A stretch of 28,874 bases of DNA, taken from assembly GCA_041394725.1 (NCBI GenBank), contig JAWKHR010000068.1, positions 1-28,874 of the forward strand. The letters are read 5' to 3'. Every line of letters begins with the position of its first letter. Within the stretch, counting starts at the first letter, position 1. Shown piece after piece: positions 22,741 to 28,874 of the stretch. Below the pieces are notes generated by a model that saw nothing but the letters and a program-made list of their open reading frames with translations, searched no databases and was not told where the DNA came from. A program made the translations under genes and the position numbers. The DNA comes from JAWKHR01 sp041394725 (lineage in GTDB: Bacteria > Acidobacteriota > Vicinamibacteria > Vicinamibacterales > SCN-69-37).

Positions 22741-23465
22741 CTTCAGGGCGTCCAGCCGGCCCGGAGCCGCCGGCCGACCACGGCCGGCCGGCCTCCCCCG
22801 CCGGGCCGGCGGCGCCGCGCCCCGGTGCCCCGCCGGTCCCCGGCCCGCCCGCGTGGCCCGCGGTCGCTCCGGTGGCCGCCACGCAAGCGCCGGCCGTCAT
22901 CGACGCCTTCTGCGACGCCTTCCGCGACTACCCCGTCATGCGCCACGTGATCGGCCCGGCGGACCCGGACGACGCGGAACGCCTCCGCGCGCTGATCGAG
23001 CTGTTCGTCATGACCCGCGTCCGCCGCGACGACCCCATGCTCGCGATCGCCGACGACGATCGCCTCCTCGGCGCGGCCACCTTCACGGTGCCGGGCCCGG
23101 TCGAGCCCCTGCCAGAGACCGCCGCGCACAAACAGCGCGTCTTCGCCCGCCTCGGCGACGACGCCCGCGAACGGTACGAGGCCTTCGCGGCGTCCGGCAG
23201 CACCTTCTTCGCCGCGCTCGGACCCCACTATCATCTGAACATGCTCGGCGTGCGCCGCGCGGTCGCCGGCCGCGGCCTCGGCCGCCGTCTGCTCGACGCC
23301 GCCGCCGGCCTGTCGCGCGCGCATCAGGCCTCCACCGGCGTTTCACTGACGACCGAGAACCCGCGCAACGTGCCGCTCTACGAGCACATCGGCTTCCGCG
23401 TGGTCGGGCACGCGCGCGTCGCCCCGACTCTCGAGTCGTGGGGACTGTTCCTGGAGACCGGCTGA
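22695..23465 (+). CDS. GNAT family N-acetyltransferase
   Basis: From ATG 22695 the product is 256 residues. The first 55-60 are Pro/Ala-rich and disordered. The GNAT fold begins near QAPAVIDAFCDAFRDYPVM and shows helix RLRALIELFVMTRV, strand LLGAATFTV, and the acetyl-CoA binding loop GVRRAVAGRGLGRRLLDAAAG (motif A, RxxGxG/A type). The late strand-helix SLTTENPRNVPLYEHIGFRVVGHARV has the NxxxxxxYxxxGF signature. The substrate amine is unknown. No Shine-Dalgarno precedes 22695, and the first 15 codons lie in the AT-rich glnA promoter region. An in-frame GTG at 22872 would give a 197-residue protein close to the usual GNAT length and is a serious alternative. The 3' end is convergent with the propeller gene. 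Confidence 0.88.
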   Translation: MTDKANFGSNRDNEDSSGRPAGPEPPADHGRPASPAGPAAPRPGAPPVPGPPAWPAVAPVAATQAPAVIDAFCDAFRDYPVMRHVIGPADPDDAERLRALIELFVMTRVRRDDPMLAIADDDRLLGAATFTVPGPVEPLPETAAHKQRVFARLGDDARERYEAFAASGSTFFAALGPHYHLNMLGVRRAVAGRGLGRRLLDAAAGLSRAHQASTGVSLTTENPRNVPLYEHIGFRVVGHARVAPTLESWGLFLETG

Positions 23466-23536
23466 GCGACGGCCGCGCAGACGAGGACGAGGACGAGAGT
23501 CAGCACGCGGCCCCGGACGAGGACGAGGCCGATGGC

Positions 23537-25309
23537 CTAGCGCCGCCCGATGGCGATGAGGCTGCCGGCGGTCCGCACGTACAGCGTGCCGCGCGAGATC
23601 GCCGGCGTCGCCATGATGAGGTCCCCCATCGGGAACGTGCCGACCGCCTCGAACGCGCTCCCGGCCCGGACGACCGTGACGTCGCCATCCTCGCTGCTCA
23701 GATAGATCAGCCCATCGGCGGCGACGGGCGACGCGCTGAAGCCGCTGCCGGGGTGCGGCACGCGCGCGCGGTAGATCTCCGCGCCGGTCGCCAGGTCGTA
23801 GGCGTCGAAGACGCCGTTGTTCGCCAGCACGTACACGGCGCCGCGATAGATGAGCGGCGTCGGCATGTACGAGCCGCGCCCCATCCGGCTCCACGCGACG
23901 CTCTCGGGCGCGGGCCGCCCGCCGGACGTCGTGAGATCGCCGCGCGCCCCGGCGCGGACGACGTGGATCGGACGCTCGGGCGCGCGCCCGCTCGCCACCA
24001 CCACGAAGCCGTCACGGCCGACCGGGGTGGGCGCGGTGATCCTGGAGCTGGGACCAATGCGCCACAGCTCCGTGCCCGTGCGCGGGTCATAGGCCCGGAT
24101 GGCGTTGGGCGCGTTCGTCACGAGCTCGGGTCCGCTCAGCGCCTCGATCACGTTGGGCGAGCTCCAGGACGGCAACTCCTCGCGCGCCGTCCGCCAGACG
24201 GTCTCCCCGGTGCGCGCGTCGAGCGCCAGCACGAACGAGTCCTGCTGGGTATCACACTGCAGGAACACGAGGCCGCCCCAGATCGTCGGGGAACTCGCGG
24301 TCCCCCATTCGTACGTGGGAATGTCGTACGCTCCGAGGTCCAGGCGCCCGAGATCGACCTTCCAGCGGAAGGTGCCGTCGACGTCGTAGGCGAACACGCC
24401 CTGCGATCCGAACGACGCGACGACGATGCGCCCGTCGGTCGCCGGCGTCGCGCTCGCGTAGGTGGACTTGACGTGCCGCTTCTGGCGCGGCGCGCCCTCG
24501 TCGGCCACGCGCTCCCACAGCGTCCGCCCCGTCCGCGCGTCGATCGCCATCAGCACCCACCGATGGACCGACCGATCCGCGGAGGCATCGCCGTCGCCGT
24601 ACAGGCCCGGCCGGAACGTGGCGGCGGGATCGCGGCTGATCGCCGTGGTCACGAAGATCCGATCGCCCCAGACGATCGGGCTCGAATGCGCGAGCCCGGG
24701 GATCGGCACCCGCCAGCGCACGCCCTCACCGGCGTTCACGTCCCACGTGCCGGGCAGGTCCTGGCCGTCGGCCACCCCGGACGCGGCCGGCCCGCGGAAG
24801 CCCGGCCAGGCCCCCTCGTCACCGGCGGCCGCCGGCAGCGGGGCGTCCGAGCCCGCCGTCCGCACGATCCGCCGGGCCGGCCGATCCGCGGGCTCGGTGA
24901 CGGGACGCCAGGTGCTGCCGTCCAGGATCATCCGGCGCGGCTCACACGCATCCTCGATGACCGCGAGCGTGTAGCGCGCGCCGTCGCGGTTCGGGCGGTA
25001 CCGACCTTCGCCGTCGCACCCGCGCGGCGCGGGCGCCGCGCGCAGCACCAGCACGCCGGCCTCGATCACCCACGTGCCGTCGAGCGCCGGCCAGCCGTCG
25101 CCGCGCAGACGAAGGGCCCCGCCCGGCGCGAACGTCGCGGTGAACGCGCCGAAGGTCAGCGTCTCCGCCGGTGGCGCCGTCGTGGCGGATGGCGGCGACT
25201 GCCCGCCCCCCTGCGGCGCCGGTCCGCGCGCCTGCAGCCACGGCGCCAGGCACACGACGATGATCGGCGCGAGCCAGCGGCGGCGCGCGGTGGAGCCGCC
25301 CGCGCTCAT
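23537..25309 (-). CDS. Secreted PQQ-like beta-propeller protein with N-terminal extension
   Basis: This 590-residue protein starts at an ATG overlapping the upstream TGA (ATGA). The signal peptide is ARRRWLAPIIVVCLAPWLQARG. Residues about 45-140 form a separate beta-rich domain (LTFGAFTATFAPGGALRLRGDGWPALDGTWVIEAGVLVLR, ending near CEPRRMILDG), absent from the shorter paralogue at 1956-3317. From about 165 the propeller starts with WPGFRGPAASGV, and blades carry D-x-R-T-G-x-x-x-W motifs (DARTGRTLWER, DARTGETVWRT, DPRTGTELWRI) and a final SSEDGDVTVVR. Shared segments with the paralogue include WRVPIPGLAHSSPIVWGDR and ATGAEIY/SGFSASPV. PQQ binding is not shown. Coupling to a cyanophycinase-like protein suggests joint expression but gives no clear function. 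Confidence 0.9.
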   Translation of the reverse strand: MSAGGSTARRRWLAPIIVVCLAPWLQARGPAPQGGGQSPPSATTAPPAETLTFGAFTATFAPGGALRLRGDGWPALDGTWVIEAGVLVLRAAPAPRGCDGEGRYRPNRDGARYTLAVIEDACEPRRMILDGSTWRPVTEPADRPARRIVRTAGSDAPLPAAAGDEGAWPGFRGPAASGVADGQDLPGTWDVNAGEGVRWRVPIPGLAHSSPIVWGDRIFVTTAISRDPAATFRPGLYGDGDASADRSVHRWVLMAIDARTGRTLWERVADEGAPRQKRHVKSTYASATPATDGRIVVASFGSQGVFAYDVDGTFRWKVDLGRLDLGAYDIPTYEWGTASSPTIWGGLVFLQCDTQQDSFVLALDARTGETVWRTAREELPSWSSPNVIEALSGPELVTNAPNAIRAYDPRTGTELWRIGPSSRITAPTPVGRDGFVVVASGRAPERPIHVVRAGARGDLTTSGGRPAPESVAWSRMGRGSYMPTPLIYRGAVYVLANNGVFDAYDLATGAEIYRARVPHPGSGFSASPVAADGLIYLSSEDGDVTVVRAGSAFEAVGTFPMGDLIMATPAISRGTLYVRTAGSLIAIGRR

Positions 25310-26253
25310 CGCCGCGCCTCCATGACGCCGAGGTCGAAGGTCATCCCCGCGCGCAGCACCGCCATCGTGACGCCGGTGGCGGCGACCGGCTGTCCCGCGA
25401 TCGCGTCGGCCCGGGTCGCGCGTCGCGCGTCCACGACGATGACGGCGCTGCGGCCGACGACCTCGAGCGTCGTGCCCTGCACGATGACGGCCGTCGACTC
25501 GTCGATGCCCACGCCGACGAGCGCCGGGTGGTCGAGCACCGCGCTGATCAGGCGATTGCTCCGCTGCCGCTTCAGGAAATGCTGGTCCACGATCACGCCA
25601 GGCCACAACCCGAGGCCCGGCGCCAGCACCGTGGTGCCCGTGGTGAGCGATTGCAGGTCCGCGTCGCCCGTGATCATCGACGCGGAGAGCACCGCGGCGC
25701 CCGCGCTCGTGCCGCCGACCACGGCGCCGGCGCGGTGCCGCTCCCGGATCAGGTCGTCGAGCCCGGTGCCGGCCACCGCCTGCATGAACCGGTTCTGATC
25801 CCCGCCCGGCATCCAGATGAGCGTGGCGCGCCCGAGCATCGCGCGCGCGACGGCACGGTCGTCGAAGGTGACCTTCACGGCCTCGCGGGCGCCGGCCTTC
25901 CGCCACATCTCGACCGAGCTGTCGCCCGCCGTGGCCAGCGCCGACGCCTGCGGCAGCACCGCCACGACCGCCTCCGGGCCACCGGCGATCGCGAGCGCGC
26001 GCGCGACGATCTCGTCCGTCGTGCCCCCGCCGCCCACGACGACCAGCGGCCCGGGCGTTGCCGTCGCTCGCTGCGCGACCAGCGGCCCGGGCGTCGCCGT
26101 CGCTCGCTGCGCGACCAGCGGCCCGGGCGTCGCCGTCGCTGGCTGCGCGAGCGCGACCCGCGGCGCCATGGCGAGCGCCAGCCCCCAACCCGCCGTCAGC
26201 CCGGCCCCGAGCACCAGGCCGGCGGCTGCGCCCCACCGCATGAGTTGTCGCAT
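25306..26253 (-). CDS. Exported cyanophycinase-like peptidase (S51 family)
   Basis: From ATG 26253 the protein has 315 residues; ATG 26262 is equally possible, and neither has a strong RBS. A signal peptide (MRWGAAAGLVLGAGLTAGWGLALAMAPRVALAQ) is followed by three 12-residue repeats ATATPGPLVAQR-like (about 39-70). The S51 domain then starts with VVVGGGGTTDEIV. Family features are MPGGDQNRFM (148-157), the nucleophile elbow GGTSAGA with Ser183, DQHFLKRQRSNRL (223-235) and GIDESTA (249-255). Cyanophycinases cleave cyanophycin into Asp-Arg dipeptides, and exported versions exist, but related S51 enzymes have other substrates, so the substrate is open. The TGA overlaps the next ATG. Confidence 0.9.
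   Translation of the reverse strand: MRQLMRWGAAAGLVLGAGLTAGWGLALAMAPRVALAQPATATPGPLVAQRATATPGPLVAQRATATPGPLVVVGGGGTTDEIVARALAIAGGPEAVVAVLPQASALATAGDSSVEMWRKAGAREAVKVTFDDRAVARAMLGRATLIWMPGGDQNRFMQAVAGTGLDDLIRERHRAGAVVGGTSAGAAVLSASMITGDADLQSLTTGTTVLAPGLGLWPGVIVDQHFLKRQRSNRLISAVLDHPALVGVGIDESTAVIVQGTTLEVVGRSAVIVVDARRATRADAIAGQPVAATGVTMAVLRAGMTFDLGVMEARR
26041..26148 (-). repeat. Three 36-bp in-frame tandem repeats (S51 gene)
   Basis: Three 36-bp copies follow one another exactly (26041-26076, 26077-26112, 26113-26148), the middle copy differing from each neighbour by one base. They encode a 12-residue unit of the form ATATPGPLVAQR between signal peptide and enzyme domain. The near identity points to recent duplication. 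Confidence 0.95.
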
Positions 26254-26262
26254 GGCGGGCAT

Positions 26263-26424
26263 TCTGCCCGCTGCGTCAATTTGCCGCAAGGGCGGGTGGC
26301 GCCGGATGTGGCACCGTAGTCACCGTCCGCGCCGCGCGTCCCCCAACGGGCCCGTCCGTCCCGATTCCGCGTCCGTCCGTCGCGCTTCGTCGGCGCTCGT
26401 CGCCACGTCCGGAGGTCCCATCAC
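26263..26424. promoter_or_regulatory. Divergent intergenic region, S51 gene and TonB receptor
   Basis: This 162-bp gap should hold two divergent promoters. A TGGCAC at about 26308 is not followed by a -12 GC at the right distance, so sigma-54 is not supported. The last part contains GGAGGT (26411-26416), the receptor's Shine-Dalgarno, eight bases before its ATG. Confidence 0.45.
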
Positions 26425-28874
26425 ATGCGTCGTTCCGTCCCGATTGCCCTCGGCGCGATCCTGTTCGCCTGGGCCGCCCTTCGTCCGTCGGTCGCCACCG
26501 CGCAGGAGACCGTACACCTCGCGAGCATCAGCGGGCGCGTCACCGACGGTTCCGGCGCGGCCATTCCCGGGGCGACGGTCACGGCGCGCCAGGTCGGCAC
26601 CAACGTCACGGCCACGCGGGAGTCCGATGACGCCGGGCGGTTCCGGTTTCCCTACCTCGCCGTTGGACGCTGGGAGGTCACGGTCACGCTGAACGGCTTT
26701 GCCCCGGCGCGGCGACAGCTCACCCTCGCCGCCGGCTCGGCGTTCGACCTGCCGATCGCGCTCGCCGTGGGGGGCGTCTCCGAACACGTGACGGTATCGG
26801 CCGACGCCACGGTGCTCGAGGCACGGCGGACGCAGGTCGCGGGCACGATCGCGCGCGCCGAACTGGACGCGGTCCCGCTCGACGGCCGCAACCTCAACGA
26901 CGTCGCGCTGCTCGTGCCGGGCGTCTCGCCGCCGAACGTCGGCGGCGGCACGCAGCTCTTCGCGGAGACGTCCGCGGTCCCGGGCGCCGGCCTGTCGATC
27001 GCGAGCCAGCGCAACCTCTCGAACAGCTTCATCGTGGACGGCCTGTCCGCCAACGACGACGCCGCGGGCCTCGGCGGGATGGTGTACGGCGTCGACGCGG
27101 TCGATCAGCTGCAGGTCGTCACGTCCGGCGGCCAGGCGGAACTGGGCCGTGCACTCGCCGGGTTCGTCAACGTGGTCACGCGCAGCGGCACGAACACCTT
27201 CGCGGGGTCCGCCTACGACTTCGTGCGCGACGACGCGCTCAATGCCAGGAATCCGCTCACGGGCACCGCCCTGCCGATGCACCAGTCGCAGTTCGGCGGC
27301 AGCCTGGGCGGGCCGATCCGGCACGACCGGACGTTCTTCTTCACCAACGTGGAGCTCCGGCGCCTGGATCAGTCCGGCGTGGCGACCATCGACCCGGCGG
27401 CGCTGGGGGTGATCAACGCGCACCTCGCGGCGGTCGGCTACGCGGGTCCCCCGGTCGAGACGGGCCGGTTCGACGTGCCCGTGGACACGACGACGCTGCT
27501 CGCGAAGATCGATCACCACGGCGGTGACGGCCGGCAGCTGGGGGCGCGGTACAGCCTCTACGACGTGAGCGCACGGAACGTGCGCGGCGCGGGCGGGCTC
27601 AGCGCGCCGTCGGCATCGGCCGGACTGGACAACCGCGACCAGGCGGCCGCGGTCTCCTACGTCGCCGTCCTCTCGCCGCGGACCGTGCTCGAGACGCGGG
27701 GCCAGTTCACGTCCGAACGGCTCGAGGCGCCTCCCACCGATCCGATCGGCCCCGCGGTCAGCATCTCGGGCGTGGCCTCGTTCGGCACGCTCTCGTTCAG
27801 CCCGACCGGCCGCGACAACCGCCTGTGGCAGGTCGTCTCCAACCTCTCGCACCAGGCGGGCGCGCACGCCGTCCGCGCCGGCGTGGACGTGCTCGTCAAC
27901 GACCTGACGATCACGTTCCCGCGCGCGACGCGCGGGCGGTACATCTTCTCGTCGCTCGACACCTTCCTGGCCGGGCGGTACTCGAACGGCGGGTTCAGCC
28001 AGAACTTCGGCGCCACGGCCGTCTCGCAGGTCAACCCCAACGTCGGCGTCTACGTGCAGGACGAGTGGCAGGCCGGCCGGCAGGTCACGATCAACGCGGG
28101 ACTCCGCTACGACCTGCAGTTCATGGACACGATCCACACGGACACGAACAACGTCTCGCCGCGCGTGGGCGCGGCCTGGACGCCCGACGCCGCGCGCCGA
28201 TGGCTCGTCCGCGCGAGCGCCGGCGTCTACTACGACCGCGTGCCCCTGCGCGCGCTCGCCAACGCGCTGCTCTCCGCCGGCAACACGACCGACGTGGCCG
28301 CCATCCGGCAGCTCGGCGTGAACCTGTCGCCGGGCCAGACCGGCGCGCCCGTCTTCCCGGCCATCCTGCCGGACGTCGTGGCGACGACGACGCTGCCGAG
28401 CCTGAGCACGATGAACCGCGACATCCAGAACGCGCGGTCCACGCAGGCGGCCATCGAAGTCGAGCGACAACTCGGCGCGCGGACGAGCGTCAGCGCGGCC
28501 TACCAGCACGTCGCGGGCCGCGGCCTGATCATGTCGATCAACCAGAATGTGCCGTCGTGCGTCGCCGCGGGCGGCAACAACGGCTGCCGGCCCAACCCGG
28601 ACTACGCGAACAACAGCGAGTACTCCTCCGCCGGCGAATCGCACGTCAACGCGCTGACCCTCTCCCTCGTCCAGCGGGCCACGGCGTGGGGCCAGTACCG
28701 GGTGTCCTACACCCTGTCGAAGTCCACGAACAACGTCGGCGAGGCGTTCTTCAACGGGCCGATCGATCCGTTCGACCTCGCGAAGGACCTGGGCCGTTCC
28801 GACGGCGACCAGCGCCACCGGCTCGTCGTCACCGGCGCGGTCCGCACGCCGGCCGGACCGGCCACCACGGCCTG
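26425..28874 (+). CDS. Oar-like TonB-dependent receptor, 3' truncated by window end
   Basis: The ATG at 26425 follows GGAGGT, and the frame stays open to the end of the window (816 codons). The signal peptide is RRSVPIALGAILFAWAALRPSVATAQ. A carboxypeptidase-regulatory-like domain (about 32-115) shows ISGRVTDGSGAAIPGATVTARQ, GRFRFPYLAVGRWEVTVTLNGF. The plug domain (about 145-275) contains IARAELDAVPLDGRNLNDVALLVPGV, FIVDGLSANDD and ELGRALAGFVNVVTRSGTNTFAGSAYDF. Beta-barrel strands follow, alternating aromatic and polar residues (YVQDEWQAGRQVTINAGLRYDLQ; YQHVAGRGLIM). No TonB box is obvious. These acidobacterial receptors are often numerous and transport or bind glycans and peptides; the ligand here is unknown. 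It is divergent from the S51 protease gene, so both could be controlled together. Confidence 0.93.
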   Translation, partial: MRRSVPIALGAILFAWAALRPSVATAQETVHLASISGRVTDGSGAAIPGATVTARQVGTNVTATRESDDAGRFRFPYLAVGRWEVTVTLNGFAPARRQLTLAAGSAFDLPIALAVGGVSEHVTVSADATVLEARRTQVAGTIARAELDAVPLDGRNLNDVALLVPGVSPPNVGGGTQLFAETSAVPGAGLSIASQRNLSNSFIVDGLSANDDAAGLGGMVYGVDAVDQLQVVTSGGQAELGRALAGFVNVVTRSGTNTFAGSAYDFVRDDALNARNPLTGTALPMHQSQFGGSLGGPIRHDRTFFFTNVELRRLDQSGVATIDPAALGVINAHLAAVGYAGPPVETGRFDVPVDTTTLLAKIDHHGGDGRQLGARYSLYDVSARNVRGAGGLSAPSASAGLDNRDQAAAVSYVAVLSPRTVLETRGQFTSERLEAPPTDPIGPAVSISGVASFGTLSFSPTGRDNRLWQVVSNLSHQAGAHAVRAGVDVLVNDLTITFPRATRGRYIFSSLDTFLAGRYSNGGFSQNFGATAVSQVNPNVGVYVQDEWQAGRQVTINAGLRYDLQFMDTIHTDTNNVSPRVGAAWTPDAARRWLVRASAGVYYDRVPLRALANALLSAGNTTDVAAIRQLGVNLSPGQTGAPVFPAILPDVVATTTLPSLSTMNRDIQNARSTQAAIEVERQLGARTSVSAAYQHVAGRGLIMSINQNVPSCVAAGGNNGCRPNPDYANNSEYSSAGESHVNALTLSLVQRATAWGQYRVSYTLSKSTNNVGEAFFNGPIDPFDLAKDLGRSDGDQRHRLVVTGAVRTPAGPATTA

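Noticed and set aside
26306..26325. TGGCAC upstream of the TonB receptor as a sigma-54 site
   Set aside because: No GC dinucleotide occurs at the required -12 distance.
26320..28818. Minus-strand ORF of 832 codons opposite the TonB-dependent receptor
   Set aside because: It is a composition-driven shadow; the receptor frame on the plus strand has signal peptide, regulatory domain, plug and barrel patterns.

Overview
The window is very GC-rich and gene-dense. Its gene content points to the Acidobacteriota, most likely a soil-type member of the Vicinamibacteria. The pointers are an ADOP-type orphan permease paired with a PadR regulator, an Oar-like TonB-dependent receptor with an N-terminal carboxypeptidase-regulatory domain, two secreted PQQ-like beta-propeller proteins, a DUF5695-like secreted protein, a PEP-CTERM protein, and glycine/arginine-rich or repeat-rich linkers behind signal peptides. 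This is inference from family content; no rRNA, tRNA, CRISPR array, integrase or intact insertion sequence was seen.

Layout. 2-694 is the 3' end of a secreted beta-sandwich repeat protein. 710-1732 (-) encodes a PstS-like phosphate-binding protein, divergent from a secreted PQQ-like propeller (1956-3317) that is followed by a 73-residue small ORF (3340-3561). On the minus strand 7809-3515 carries a secreted DUF5695-like protein coupled to an MFS transporter by a TAATG overlap. Across a 396-bp divergent gap with several palindromes lies a subtilisin-like S8 protease ending in ten 18-bp repeats (8206-9945). A PadR regulator and a 901-residue ADOP permease follow as an ATGA-overlapping pair (10022-13083), with two operator-like inverted repeats ahead of padR.

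13283-17662 is a compact plus-strand operon: tetraheme cytochrome c, Tat-exported four-cluster ferredoxin, NrfD/PsrC membrane subunit and a DUF2339-like membrane protein. It looks like a quinone-linked electron-transfer module without an adjacent catalytic subunit. The minus-strand block 22645-17774 holds a divergent glutamine synthetase, an amidohydrolase, a UlaG-like metallo-hydrolase and a PEP-CTERM protein. The last has a good sigma-54 promoter match, a foldable leader and a strong intrinsic terminator. A 107-bp nested palindromic element lies between the glutamine synthetase and amidohydrolase genes.

The last part has a GNAT acetyltransferase (22695-23465), a cyanophycinase-like S51 protein overlapping a second PQQ-like propeller by ATGA (26253-23537, minus), and the 5' part of a TonB-dependent receptor that runs off the window (26425-28874).

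Functionally most products are exported: hydrolases, propellers, a receptor and a respiratory module. This suits a polymer-degrading heterotroph. I found no single clearly new multi-gene system. The most notable signals are the cytochrome/FeS/NrfD module lacking a catalytic subunit, the regulated PEP-CTERM gene, the palindromic element, the atypical glutamine synthetase, and in-frame DNA tandem repeats at domain edges of three secreted proteins.
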